A stretch of DNA of 55,214 nucleotides from Oscillospiraceae bacterium (GCA_020025515.1 JAHHRZ010000016.1:1-55214); one strand, 5' to 3'. Shown: positions 25,434 through 34,113, numbered from the stretch's first letter. Numbers and translations are program-made. The notes: generated by a model not told the origin, from the letters alone.

Positions 25434-25823
25434 ATGAAACGAGTGATTCCTTTTCTTATGTCTATGATGCTTCTGGCCGGCTGCGGCGTCTCCGGGTCAG
25501 GCAAGTCCTATCAGAAAATTTCCATGGAGAAGGCCATGGAGGTGATGGAAACAGAGAAAAACTATATCATTTTAGACGTACGCACTGAGGAAGAATACGC
25601 ACAAGCGCACATTCCCGGTGCCATCTGCGTTCCCAACGAAACCATTAGAGCCACTGAAATCCCAGAGCTTCCCCAAAAAGACCAGCTCATTCTGGTCTAC
25701 TGCCGCAGCGGCAACCGCAGCAAGCAGGCTGCGCAGAAGCTGGCAAAACTCGGCTATACAAATGTCATGGAATTTGGGGGGATTCTGGACTGGCCCGGCG
25801 AAACCGTGTCGGAAAACAGTTAA
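25434..25823 (+). CDS. Rhodanese-domain lipoprotein
   Basis: 129 residues: lipoprotein signal with lipobox LLAGC (Cys18), then one rhodanese domain. The active-site loop is YCRSGNRS, with the catalytic cysteine in VYCRSG. It should act outside the membrane, binding or transferring sulfane sulfur. ATG at 25434 follows AGGAGG. It is the last gene of the ferredoxin/NapH-like/rhodanese operon, suggesting redox handling of an external sulfur compound; this is inference. Confidence 0.85.
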   Translation: MKRVIPFLMSMMLLAGCGVSGSGKSYQKISMEKAMEVMETEKNYIILDVRTEEEYAQAHIPGAICVPNETIRATEIPELPQKDQLILVYCRSGNRSKQAAQKLAKLGYTNVMEFGGILDWPGETVSENS

Positions 25824-25835
25824 TCACAAGCCAAA

Positions 25836-25874
25836 AGAGAACCGAAGCGCAAAATTGCCCTTCGGTTCTCTTTT
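25836..25874 (+). terminator. Terminator of the redox operon
   Basis: Twelve-bp perfect stem AGAGAACCGAAG/CTTCGGTTCTCT followed by TTT. Confidence 0.85.
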
Positions 25875-25918
25875 CCAATTAAGCCCGGCTAAAAACAGTG
25901 ATTGAGGCCCATGTTCAC

Positions 25919-25974
25919 CAAAAACCACCCCATCTGTCAGATAGTGTATCATACCGTCTGACAGATGGGGTGGT
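25919..25974 (-). terminator. Terminator of the unknown membrane protein gene
   Basis: An 18-bp perfect inverted repeat (25924-25941 with 25957-25974) with a 15-base loop. Read on the minus strand it ends in five T. Confidence 0.7.
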
Positions 25975-26015
25975 GTTCAAAATAAGACAGGCTCCCTTTG
26001 GGAACGCTCTAAAAC

Positions 26016-26963
26016 TTACGGCAGGTCGATCACCTTCGTGCCGGAAACTTCCGCAGAGGACTGCTTCAGGATACCAAAAACACCTAAAGCGGCAAACAGG
26101 AGACCCAGACCGATATTGGCAAAGACTTGACGACGATATTCGGCTTCCTGCTGAATCACATCAAAGAGGAAGGCAGGAATGTCGCCATATGTCATGTTAA
26201 ACGCTTCCCCATCGTTGATCAGCTCTACCACAGTAAAGGCCTCCGCAAGGAAGGTACCCAGGACGACACCGAGAATGACAACCAGGCCCAGGATGATGGG
26301 CTTAGCCTTTCCACGCTTGCCTTTCAGGAGCGTATATCCCCATTCTGCCAGGAACCCGATCAGCAGACCTACCACGGATGCCACATATCCAATGCGCAAT
26401 ACCAGCGCCCACACGATAGCTCCCAGAATGGCACCCAGAACTGCGCCTATAATACCGCTTGCATAGGAACCGGTGTCCTGCTGTTTGCGGGTTTCTTCGT
26501 CAGCTGCAATGTCACGCTTCATTTTCTCGCCGCAGCTCTGATGGACATAGTAAGCAGTTCTATTTATCAATTTCCAGCAGCCGCTGGAGATCTCACAGCC
26601 ACACTCCGGGCAGATGTTCATTTTTGTGGCACCGAAATGATCCAAAAGAGGGAAAAACCAGTCCGTAAAGGCAGAAACCTTTTTCATTGTCCCAATGGTA
26701 TCTTGGAAAGTAATTACCATGTGTTTGTCCAGAAACTCCACATTCTGGATGCGGTACTCTTTTTTTCTGGCGCTGTCCTGCAACATATTTTTCAGCGATT
26801 CCAGACACTGCGGATCGGAAACAGTGGTTGCAATGTCGATGCATTTATACCCGTTTCCCTCGTAAAGCGTTGCGGCATATCCCCGGATCTGTCCGTAGGC
26901 AATGCCATGGTTCACCTGCATTCCGTGCGCCAATGCAAGTTTCTTTAAGCCTGAGCTAATCAT
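26016..26963 (-). CDS. Unknown zinc-ribbon-like membrane protein
   Basis: 315 residues, family not recognised. The first 115 or so are soluble and mixed alpha/beta. A CPECGCE...CW...C cluster at about 118-143 may bind zinc. Then come a Gly-rich double membrane segment (GIIGAVLGAILGAIVWALV and following helix), a third helix (LGLVVILGVVLGTFLAEAF) and a fourth near the C-terminus (ANIGLGLLFAALGVFGIL). The start has an AGAAGGG site. It is monocistronic with its own terminator. Composition resembles stress or envelope sensors, but no function can be given. Confidence 0.7.
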   Translation of the reverse strand: MISSGLKKLALAHGMQVNHGIAYGQIRGYAATLYEGNGYKCIDIATTVSDPQCLESLKNMLQDSARKKEYRIQNVEFLDKHMVITFQDTIGTMKKVSAFTDWFFPLLDHFGATKMNICPECGCEISSGCWKLINRTAYYVHQSCGEKMKRDIAADEETRKQQDTGSYASGIIGAVLGAILGAIVWALVLRIGYVASVVGLLIGFLAEWGYTLLKGKRGKAKPIILGLVVILGVVLGTFLAEAFTVVELINDGEAFNMTYGDIPAFLFDVIQQEAEYRRQVFANIGLGLLFAALGVFGILKQSSAEVSGTKVIDLP

Positions 26964-27061
26964 GATAAACCCTTCTCTCTATTTTCGCTAACTAGTAACA
27001 CAGACGGAGTATATCAAAAATTTTTTCATGTTGCAATATCTTTTCAAAAGGTATTATGCAC

Positions 27062-27094
27062 AAAAAAAGGCTGTTCTGCTTATGCAGAACAGCC
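27062..27094 (-). terminator. Terminator of the M23 peptidase gene
   Basis: Eleven-bp perfect stem GGCTGTTCTGC/GCAGAACAGCC, loop of four, followed on the minus strand by seven T. Confidence 0.85.
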
Positions 27095-27160
27095 AATGCA
27101 TCGGGCACGATGCCGGGAAACTCCCCGAAAAGAGGAAGAACATGAAACTATGAGAGAAAA

Positions 27161-27853
27161 TTATTCCAGGAACTTTGCGGGATCTACAAATTCATCGTTA
27201 CAGGTAACGCTGAAATGGACGTGGGGATCCAGCGACTTTTCACACAGCGCTGTGGTCCCCACAACCCCAATGGTGTCGCCGCACGTTACACTGTCACCGG
27301 CCTTCACAGACGGGTTCTCTTCCAGACTGGCGTAGGTGGTCTGGTATCCGCCCACATGGCGAAGGACTACTGTGGTACCCATGAGGTCATCTTTGTAGAC
27401 GGTGTAGACCTCTCCGTCAGCGGCGGCCCTGACCTCGGTTCCGGCAGCTGCCGCAAGGTCAACACCGTTGTGAACCCGCCAGTCCTTCGTGGTTTCGTTG
27501 AAGGTCAGCTTGTCCATGGCATACACGGCCACGGCTTCGCCCTCTACAGGCCACATGGTTTTTTGAGGCTTTTCGGGCTCTGTGGGAGCGGTGGAGGGAG
27601 TGGTTTCTTTTTGGGCAATGGTGGGGCCGGTGCCAATGGCGGGAACCAGCGGGTCCCCGTTCTGGGTCAGCCCCGCAGGTGTGGTGGGGACGGTTGAGAT
27701 GGTGGTTTCCTCTGTGACAGGGGTTTTGTTGGAAGAGCGGTAGTATACATAGCCGGAGATCCCGATGGCACAGGCACACAGGATCAGGGCTATGTAGTAG
27801 CCCTTGGCCTTGAGTCCCTGCCAGAGACTCTTGTTTTCCTTGTCGTTGTTCAT
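27161..27853 (-). CDS. M23 (LytM) family peptidase, SpoIIQ-like
   Basis: 230 residues: cytoplasmic head, one membrane helix (about 18-37), a Thr/Pro-rich spacer to about 100, then a LytM domain with metal ligands in HNGVDL and HVHFSV, so the zinc site looks complete. The layout matches clostridial SpoIIQ, which meets SpoIIIAH across the forespore septum; other envelope M23 endopeptidases look similar, so the assignment is tentative. The ribosome site is CGGAGGTG. A CATACT box upstream resembles forespore sigma -10 elements, but this is weak. Confidence 0.75.
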   Translation of the reverse strand: MNNDKENKSLWQGLKAKGYYIALILCACAIGISGYVYYRSSNKTPVTEETTISTVPTTPAGLTQNGDPLVPAIGTGPTIAQKETTPSTAPTEPEKPQKTMWPVEGEAVAVYAMDKLTFNETTKDWRVHNGVDLAAAAGTEVRAAADGEVYTVYKDDLMGTTVVLRHVGGYQTTYASLEENPSVKAGDSVTCGDTIGVVGTTALCEKSLDPHVHFSVTCNDEFVDPAKFLE

Positions 27854-27928
27854 TTGTTAAGCACCTCCGAACATCAGTATGCCCCGTAATTGTGGGAAAT
27901 AAACCCAATGTTTATGATATTTTCCATC

Positions 27929-27957
27929 TTGCGGGAAAGAACGCTTTGCGGTAAGAT
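27929..27957 (+). promoter_or_regulatory. Promoter of tatD-rlmD
   Basis: TTGCGG, 17 bases, TAAGAT, 37 bases before tatD. Confidence 0.5.
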
Positions 27958-27994
27958 AGAGAAAATGTATCATAGAGAGTTGAGGAATTGCGTT

Positions 27995-28756
27995 ATGCTG
28001 TTTGACACCCATGCCCATCTGGACGACAACCGTTTCGAGGACGATCGGCAATCGCTTTTAAAAAGACTGCCGGAGCAGGGAATCGGCCTGCTGATGAATC
28101 CCGGCTGCGACCTTCGCTCCTCCCAGGCGGCCTGTCGGCTGGCAGAGGAACATGACTGGATTTATACCGCAGTAGGCTCCCATCCCGATGCAGCGGATGA
28201 CATTGGAGATGAGGTGCTGGAAGCCTATAGACAAATGGCCCGGGAAAATCCGAAAGTGAAGGCCATCGGAGAAATCGGTCTGGACTATCACTATGAAGAT
28301 GTTCCCAGACAGCAGCAGATGGTGTGCTTCCGCAAACAGATGGAGTTGGCCCGGGAGCTGGATTTGCCTGTCATCCTCCATGAACGGGAGGCCCATGAGG
28401 ATGCCCTGGCGATCCTAAAGGAGTTTCCTCAGGTAACAGGTGTGTTTCACTGCTATTCCGGCTCTGCGGAAATGGCAAAATATCTGGTTTCTAAGGGCTG
28501 GTATATTGGGTTTACCGGAGTGATTACCTTTAAAAATGCCAGAAAACTGGTGGAAACCGCCATGACCATTCCCATGGATCGCATGGTGATCGAGACCGAC
28601 TGCCCCTACATGGCGCCGGAGCCATACAGAGGCCGCCGCAATGACCCCGGCTACCTTTACCGCATGGCAGAAAAGCTGGCAGAGCTTCGGGGCGTTTCCC
28701 CGGAACGGATGCAGGAAATCACCATGGAAAACGGAAAACGGCTGTACAGAATCTAA
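27995..28756 (+). CDS. tatD: TatD family metal-dependent hydrolase
   Basis: TIM-barrel amidohydrolase-type DNase of 253 residues. Metal-site motifs are FDTHAHLD at the start, GEIGLDYH, VILHERE, VFHCYSG and ETDCPYMAPEPYRGRRN near the end. E. coli TatD has 3'-5' exonuclease activity and is linked to DNA repair. ATG at 27995 follows GAGG nine bases upstream; an earlier in-frame start lacks a site. rlmD follows after nine bases. Confidence 0.92.
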   Translation: MLFDTHAHLDDNRFEDDRQSLLKRLPEQGIGLLMNPGCDLRSSQAACRLAEEHDWIYTAVGSHPDAADDIGDEVLEAYRQMARENPKVKAIGEIGLDYHYEDVPRQQQMVCFRKQMELARELDLPVILHEREAHEDALAILKEFPQVTGVFHCYSGSAEMAKYLVSKGWYIGFTGVITFKNARKLVETAMTIPMDRMVIETDCPYMAPEPYRGRRNDPGYLYRMAEKLAELRGVSPERMQEITMENGKRLYRI

Positions 28757-28765
28757 GGAGGCTCT

Positions 28766-30112
28766 ATGCTCAACAAAAATCAGGTTTATACCGCAACAAT
28801 CACGGACTATACCTCTCAGGGCCAGGGCGTGGCCCATGTGGAAGGGTGCGCCGTGTTTATTCCCTATGCCATTTACGGAGAGGTCTGTGAAATCAGACTG
28901 ACCAAGGTGGCCAAGACCTGGGCCGCCGGAAAAATCGAAAAGATTTTACAGGTGTCCCCTCACCGGGTCAATCGGGCCTGCCCTCTGGGCAAGCGCTGCG
29001 GCGGCTGTGCTTTTCAGCATATGGATTATGAAGAGGAATGTCGGCTGAAATCAGAGCGGATTCGTGGGGCATTGAACCGAATCGGCGGCCAGAATTTGGA
29101 TCAAGTGCCCCTTCTGCCTGCTCCCAGCACCGCCTGCTATCGAAATAAGGCCCAGTATGCCGTTGGGATGCACAAAACCAAGGTAGTGGCGGGCTTTTAT
29201 CAGGAGGGAAGTCACGATGTGGTGGTCAGTAACCGCTGTCTCATTCTGCCGCCGGAAATGGATCTGGTGCGGGATGCGGTGACGGACTATATGAATCAGT
29301 ACCGGGTCAGTGCCTACAATGAACAGACCCACAAGGGCCTGGTTCGCCACATTTATGTGCGAAAAGGCTGGATTTCCGGTCAGATTCTGGTGTGTCTGGT
29401 GATCAATGGCAACCGTCTTTCCAAACCTCAGCCTCTCATTGAACGCCTGCAAAAGATCCCGGGGTTTGCCACACTGGTTCTGTCGGTAAATAAAAAGCCC
29501 GGCAATTCCATTTTAGGTGATACCTTTCACACCCTCTACGGCCCCGGTTGGATCGAAGATACGCTGTGCGGCATGACCTTCCGGCTGTCCCCCCGGTCTT
29601 TTTATCAGGTGAACCATCCGCAGGCGGAAAAACTCTATGAAATGGCCATCGGCCAGGCAGAGATTCAGAAAACTGACACAGTGCTGGATTTGTACTGCGG
29701 CGTGGGCACCATCACTTTGGCCATGGCCAAAGCGGCCGGCAAAGTGATTGGTGTGGAGCTGGAGCCCCAGGCCGTGGAGGACGCCAGAGACAACGCCATG
29801 CGAAACGGTGTAGACAATGTGGAATTTTTCTGTGCAGACGCAGGAACTGCCGCACTGGAGCTGCAAGCCAGAGGCCTCACCCCGGATGTAGTGGTGGTGG
29901 ACCCGCCCAGAAAGGGACTGAGTCAGGATGTCATAGACTCTGTGGATAAAATGAACCCCAGAAAGCTGGTCTATGTGTCATGTGACCCTGCCACTTTGGC
30001 CAGAGACGTGGCCCTGCTCAAGGAAAAAGGCTTTGTCCTGCGCACGGCGCAGGCGGCAGATTTGTTCCCCAGAACCGCCCATGTGGAAACAATCGTATTA
30101 TTATCCAAATAA
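28766..30112 (+). CDS. rlmD: 23S rRNA (uracil-5-)-methyltransferase RlmD/RumA
   Basis: 448 residues: N-terminal TRAM domain (about 1-60), iron-sulfur motif with Cys in CPLGKRCGGCAF, and a SAM-binding domain with LDLYCGVGTI and VVVDPPRKG. The catalytic cysteine is in VYVSCDPATLARD. It methylates C5 of a uridine in 23S rRNA (U1939 type); Firmicutes also have a close paralogue acting on U747, so the exact target is unsure. It is co-transcribed with tatD. Confidence 0.92.
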   Translation: MLNKNQVYTATITDYTSQGQGVAHVEGCAVFIPYAIYGEVCEIRLTKVAKTWAAGKIEKILQVSPHRVNRACPLGKRCGGCAFQHMDYEEECRLKSERIRGALNRIGGQNLDQVPLLPAPSTACYRNKAQYAVGMHKTKVVAGFYQEGSHDVVVSNRCLILPPEMDLVRDAVTDYMNQYRVSAYNEQTHKGLVRHIYVRKGWISGQILVCLVINGNRLSKPQPLIERLQKIPGFATLVLSVNKKPGNSILGDTFHTLYGPGWIEDTLCGMTFRLSPRSFYQVNHPQAEKLYEMAIGQAEIQKTDTVLDLYCGVGTITLAMAKAAGKVIGVELEPQAVEDARDNAMRNGVDNVEFFCADAGTAALELQARGLTPDVVVVDPPRKGLSQDVIDSVDKMNPRKLVYVSCDPATLARDVALLKEKGFVLRTAQAADLFPRTAHVETIVLLSK

Positions 30113-30195
30113 CCAAAGGTACTGCAAGATGGGATCTCGTAAATAAGAAAATGAAACAGCATGGATCTGTTGCGGAATGCAGGCCCTTACCGAAG

Positions 30196-30243
30196 TTAAA
30201 AAACGCCGCCAAAATCGAGAAATATCCCGATTTTGGCGGCGTT
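30196..30243 (-). terminator. Terminator of the alcohol dehydrogenase gene
   Basis: A 16-bp perfect stem (30202-30217 with 30228-30243) with a 10-base loop, followed on the minus strand by six T. Confidence 0.85.
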
Positions 30244-30298
30244 GATATTAGGCTGTCTTTTGAAAAAACAATCCTGCGGCAGTCCTATTTTTCAGTGA

Positions 30299-31465
30299 TT
30301 AGAAATGAATGTCCTCACCGTAATATGCTGCGAGATAAAGCTTCTTCATCTCTTCCACAGAGATTTCTCTGGGGTTGGTGCTGGTACAAGGATCCGCTAC
30401 TGCGGTCTTTGCCATCTCATCTACCTTGGACATGAAATCGTTTTCTTCGATTCCAAACTCCTTCAGAGAGGCAGACATGTTCATAGCCTTTCTCATGTCC
30501 TTAATCAGCTGAACCAGAGCGTCCACCAGCTCCTGCTGGGTGCTGCCTTCCAGGCCTACACGCTGTGCAATCTCTGCATATCTTTCCCCGGCAGTCTTGG
30601 AATTGAACGCCACGGTGTTGGGCAGATAGATTGCGTTGGCAAGACCGTGAGGCACCTTGAGGATTGCACCGGACTTGTGAGCCATGGAGTGGGCAATGCC
30701 CAGAATTGCATTGGAAAATGCCATACCGGCCAAGTTCTGGGCCAGATGCATGTTCTTTCTTGCCTCCATGTTTCCGTTATAGGATGCTACCAAGTTCTTG
30801 CAGATCATCTCAAGAGAACGCATGGCCAGAGCATCGGTGAAGGGATTGGCGGCATTGGACACATAGGCCTCAAGCGCATGAGTCAGTGCATCCATACCGG
30901 TGTTGGCAACCAGATTCTTGGGCATGGACTCCACCAGAGTCGTGTCCAGAATGGCAACATCCGGGGTGATGTTGTAGTCTGCAATGGGGTACTTGATCCC
31001 GGTTTCGTTGTCGGTGATAACGGAGAAAGAGGTCACCTCAGTAGCAGTACCGCTGGTGGTGGAAATTGCGATAAAGCGGGCCTTATTTCTCAGCTCGGGG
31101 AGGTTGAAGGGCTTTGCAGCTTCTTCAAAAGTGAAGTCGGGATGCTCATAGAAGATCCACATGGCCTTTGCGGCATCAATGGGAGAACCACCGCCGATAC
31201 CGATAATCAGGTCGGGCTGGAACTCGTTCATGCGGCGGACGCCTTCCCGAACAGTTGCTACGGAAGGATCCTGCTCAACACCGGAGAAGGTAGCAGACTC
31301 GATGTTTGCTTTCTTCAGGTGCTCCTGGATTTTAGCGATGACACCGTCGGATTCCAGTCTGTGGGAACCGTAAACAATAAATGCCTTGGAGCCCTTCACA
31401 GACTCCAGATGCTCCATCGCATTGTCGCCGAAATACAGATCTCTGGGAATTGTAAATCTTTGCAT
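30299..31465 (-). CDS. Iron-containing alcohol dehydrogenase
   Basis: Group III NAD(P)-dependent alcohol dehydrogenase of 388 residues, like the C-terminal half of AdhE and clostridial butanol dehydrogenases. Visible: the GGGSPIDAAK nucleotide motif, TTSGTATEVT, and iron ligands in DALTHALEAY and GIAHSMAHKSGA...HG. It reduces an aldehyde to alcohol in fermentation; the substrate cannot be read. A consensus promoter and a short inverted repeat precede it, and an HxlR regulator is encoded directly upstream on the same strand, suggesting aldehyde or redox-stress control. Confidence 0.92.
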   Translation of the reverse strand: MQRFTIPRDLYFGDNAMEHLESVKGSKAFIVYGSHRLESDGVIAKIQEHLKKANIESATFSGVEQDPSVATVREGVRRMNEFQPDLIIGIGGGSPIDAAKAMWIFYEHPDFTFEEAAKPFNLPELRNKARFIAISTTSGTATEVTSFSVITDNETGIKYPIADYNITPDVAILDTTLVESMPKNLVANTGMDALTHALEAYVSNAANPFTDALAMRSLEMICKNLVASYNGNMEARKNMHLAQNLAGMAFSNAILGIAHSMAHKSGAILKVPHGLANAIYLPNTVAFNSKTAGERYAEIAQRVGLEGSTQQELVDALVQLIKDMRKAMNMSASLKEFGIEENDFMSKVDEMAKTAVADPCTSTNPREISVEEMKKLYLAAYYGEDIHF

Positions 31466-31537
31466 TTTATTGCCTCCTATTCAAAATATCGAAATGGTTT
31501 TGATGGTTTTTTGTTGAACCATCGCCTGACAGTTCAC

Positions 31538-31566
31538 AGTTTACCCCATTTATATTTTTTTGTAAA
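31538..31566 (-). promoter_or_regulatory. Promoter of the alcohol dehydrogenase gene
   Basis: TTTACA, 17 bases, TAAACT on the minus strand. The inverted repeat AGGTG-6-CACCT (31580-31595) lies immediately upstream and could be the HxlR operator. Confidence 0.6.
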
Positions 31567-31606
31567 GAAGGCACTTTTTAGGTGGATAGTCACCTTTTGG
31601 TAAGAA

Positions 31607-31975
31607 TTAGTCCTTTTCTGCCAAGGATTCTTTATATTCTTTCACATACTTTTTTCCCCATTTGTCCATGGCTTCCATAATGGGAATCAGCTCCAGACCG
31701 GTTTCGGTGAGCTCATATTCCACTGTCGGGGGGACGGAGGGGTAGACCGTGCGGGAGACAATGCCGTACTTTTCCAGCTCCTTGAGCTGCTGGGTCAGCA
31801 TTTTCTGTGTGATGGACGGAATCAGCCTCCGAAACTCGTTGTATCGGATGATGCCATGCAGATGCAGGTTCCAGATAATAAGGGCTTTCCATTTTCCACT
31901 CAATATTTCCAAGGTAAGCTCAATTTCACATTGATAATTGGAGCAGCTGATTTTGTGTTCTCGTGAATCTGGCAT
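31607..31975 (-). CDS. HxlR/MarR-like winged-helix regulator
   Basis: 122-residue HxlR-family regulator. Conserved family segments are CEIELTLEILSGKWKALIIWNL, here with Cys28 near the N-terminus (the redox-sensing cysteine position in HypR/QorR-type members), RYNEFRRLIPSITQKMLTQQL (recognition helix) and the YELTETG wing. The ATG at 31975 follows a GGGAGTGAG site; a longer frame upstream has no site. It probably controls the dehydrogenase gene downstream on the same strand in response to aldehyde or quinone stress. Confidence 0.85.
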   Translation of the reverse strand: MPDSREHKISCSNYQCEIELTLEILSGKWKALIIWNLHLHGIIRYNEFRRLIPSITQKMLTQQLKELEKYGIVSRTVYPSVPPTVEYELTETGLELIPIMEAMDKWGKKYVKEYKESLAEKD

Positions 31976-32145
31976 TGAATTCTCACTCCCGGTGTATTTT
32001 ATTACAGTCATTATAAGCTTCCACACACAAAAAATCAACTTTTAACACCAAAAATCTATGTGTTGATCCCAAATAAACGCAAGCGCCGCCGTACAGAGAA
32101 ATTCCGGGATGACGGGGAAAATGTTCTGTAACGTTGAAAAAGTGA

Positions 32146-32174
32146 TTTACAAACAGATAAACAACAGGTATAAT
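32146..32174 (+). promoter_or_regulatory. Promoter of riboswitch and antiporter
   Basis: TTTACA, 17 bases, perfect TATAAT. Transcription should begin near 32181, exactly at the riboswitch 5' end. Confidence 0.8.
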
Positions 32175-32180
32175 GTTCCC

Positions 32181-32270
32181 GGGAATGAAGTTCTCCCATG
32201 GGAAACCGAAACCGCTTAGTTAGCTGATGACTTCTGTGATTTTAGTATTGCAGAAAGCGTCAGCTTTTTT
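32181..32270 (+). ncRNA. Fluoride riboswitch (crcB motif) with terminator
   Basis: The aptamer reads GGGAATGAAGTTCTCCC, a middle AAACCGAAACCGC, and the hallmark GCTGATGACTTCTG. GAAGT (32187-32191) pairs with ACTTC (32230-32234), as in the known crcB RNAs. The last aptamer strand is also the 5' arm of a terminator (32222-32236 with 32251-32265, two mismatches) ending in TTTTT. Fluoride binding should hold the aptamer and prevent termination, turning the antiporter on. The motif match is by eye. Confidence 0.8.
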
Positions 32271-32291
32271 GCGCCAAAAGGAGAGAAATAT

Positions 32292-33521
32292 ATGTTAACA
32301 TCACTGGCACTGATTTTTCTGGTAGGTCTTGCTATGGCGGCGATCTGCCAAAAACTGAAGCTTCCACGCATCATCGGCATGCTGGCAACCGGCATTGTCC
32401 TGGGACCGTATGTTCTGGATTTTCTGGACCCATCCATTTTGTCCATTTCTTCGGAACTGCGTCAGATGGCCTTACTCATCATCCTGCTGAAAGCAGGTCT
32501 TTCTTTGAATCTATCCGATCTGAAAAAAGTGGGGCGGCCTGCTGTCATGATGTCATGTATTCCGGCCTGCTTTGAGATTCTGGCGTTTTTCCTGCTGGCT
32601 CCCTATATTTTGGGCATTACCAGGATGGAAGCCGCACTTATGGGTGCGGTCCTGGGGGCGGTGTCTCCCGCAGTTGTGGTTCCCAGAATGGTACAGCTCA
32701 TGGACACCAAATACGGGACACAGAAAAGCATACCCCAGATGATTATGGCAGCGGCCTCCTGTGATGATATTTTTGTCATTGTCCTGTTCTCAACCTTTGT
32801 GGGAATGGCACAAGGAGAAAGCGCTCATTTTATGGATTTTGCCAATATTCCCATTTCTATTGTCCTGGGCATTGCGCTGGGTGCAGTGGCTGGATATTTC
32901 CTGAGCCTGTTCTTTGAAACGGCATATACACACGGGCGCTGCATTCGCAACAGTATGAAGGTCATGATTGTGCTTGGGATTTCCTTCCTGCTTATGGCCA
33001 TTGAAGACTGGTCAAAGAATGTGGTTTCCGTTTCCGGCCTGCTGGCAGTGGTCAGCATGGCATGTGTCATCAAAATGAAAAGTGTTGCGTTTGTATGGAA
33101 ACGACTTTCTGAAAAGTTCGGAAAATTATGGATTGCCACAGAAGTCATATTGTTTGTGCTGGTAGGTGCAGCGGTTGACATTCGTTATACCCTAGGCGCC
33201 GGAATTGCCGCCGTTGTGATGATTCTGATTGCACTGATGTTTCGGGCCTTCGGTGTATTTCTCTGTCTGCTGGGTACGCCGCTGAATGGAAAGGAACGAC
33301 TGTTTTGCGTGATTGCCTATTTGCCAAAAGCCACGGTGCAGGCTGCCATCGGTTCGGTCCCCTTGACTCTGGGCTTGCCCTGCGGACAGATCGTTCTGTC
33401 GGTAGCAGTACTGGCCATTCTGATCACAGCACCTCTGGGAGCATTGGGAATGGATTTGACCTATGATAAGCTGCTGGAAAAGGAACGCAATGCCATGGAC
33501 ACAAACAAAAATGCGGAATAG
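32292..33521 (+). CDS. Cation/proton antiporter (CPA/NhaP-like), fluoride-riboswitch controlled
   Basis: 409-residue protein with about 12 hydrophobic helices, of the monovalent cation:proton antiporter family. The AASCDDIFVIVLFSTF segment carries the paired acidic residues of the transport site. It lacks the cytoplasmic nucleotide-binding tail of KefB/C. Antiporters are a known fluoride-riboswitch regulon class, thought to help ion balance when HF acidifies the cell. No crcB or CLC-F exporter gene is adjacent. The start follows AAGGAGAG. Confidence 0.88.
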   Translation: MLTSLALIFLVGLAMAAICQKLKLPRIIGMLATGIVLGPYVLDFLDPSILSISSELRQMALLIILLKAGLSLNLSDLKKVGRPAVMMSCIPACFEILAFFLLAPYILGITRMEAALMGAVLGAVSPAVVVPRMVQLMDTKYGTQKSIPQMIMAAASCDDIFVIVLFSTFVGMAQGESAHFMDFANIPISIVLGIALGAVAGYFLSLFFETAYTHGRCIRNSMKVMIVLGISFLLMAIEDWSKNVVSVSGLLAVVSMACVIKMKSVAFVWKRLSEKFGKLWIATEVILFVLVGAAVDIRYTLGAGIAAVVMILIALMFRAFGVFLCLLGTPLNGKERLFCVIAYLPKATVQAAIGSVPLTLGLPCGQIVLSVAVLAILITAPLGALGMDLTYDKLLEKERNAMDTNKNAE

Positions 33522-33686
33522 GGTTTTCTGAAAAGCGATAACTTGACTTGATTCCCTGCGTATACCAGGCACGAAGCGGCCGCAAGTATTCCTGCCAAAT
33601 TGCCGTTTGTTCTCGCTTTTTAGTCGCCTCATAATTCCGCTCCGTTTTTAATTTATGAAAAAATCATGGGTGGCAAGGTTTTTTCC

Positions 33687-33715
33687 TTGACAACTACGGA
33701 AAAATCGTGTATACT
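33687..33715 (+). promoter_or_regulatory. Promoter of the ylxM-ffh operon
   Basis: Perfect TTGACA, 17 bases, TATACT. Confidence 0.85.
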
Positions 33716-33725
33716 GGTGAAGCTG

Positions 33726-33752
33726 TCAAGGGAATTGCCTTGATACAAGGAG
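33726..33752 (+). promoter_or_regulatory. Two overlapping hairpins at the ylxM ribosome site
   Basis: TCAAGG (33726-33731) can pair with CCTTGA (33738-33743). Alternatively CCTTG (33738-33742) can pair with CAAGG (33746-33750), which is part of the AAGGAGG ribosome site. The two structures exclude each other. Confidence 0.4.
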
Positions 33753-33759
33753 GAAGCCC

Positions 33760-34110
33760 ATGAAACTGGAAGAATTGGGCCTGTCACTGCTCTTTGATTA
33801 TTACGGAGATCTGCTGACCGAGAAACAGCGGACCTGTTTCGACTTGTACTACAACCAAGACCTGTCCCTGAGCGAAATCGCTCAGGAAGCCGGGATCAGC
33901 CGCCAGGGAGTGCACGACTCTCTGAGCCGGGCGGAGGCCGCCTTGAGAACCATGGAAGCAAAAACCGGAGCGGCCGCCCGGGACACTCAGTGCCGCCAGG
34001 CCATGAATCGGATTCGACTGGCAGCCAGAAAGCTATTGGAGCATCCCGACCCCCAGGCCAACGCACTGGCCCTGGAGATTCTGGAAGCTGCCGACACCAT
34101 GAAGGAGTAA
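33760..34110 (+). CDS. ylxM: YlxM family DNA-binding / SRP-associated protein
   Basis: 116-residue protein with a sigma-70 region-4-like helix-turn-helix (LSLSEIAQEAGISRQGVHDSLSRAE at about 34-58). It matches YlxM, encoded before ffh across Firmicutes and reported in streptococci to interact with the signal recognition particle. It ends three bases before ffh, so the two are co-translated. Whether it binds DNA or SRP components here is unknown. Confidence 0.9.
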   Translation: MKLEELGLSLLFDYYGDLLTEKQRTCFDLYYNQDLSLSEIAQEAGISRQGVHDSLSRAEAALRTMEAKTGAAARDTQCRQAMNRIRLAARKLLEHPDPQANALALEILEAADTMKE

Positions 34111-34113
34111 GCA

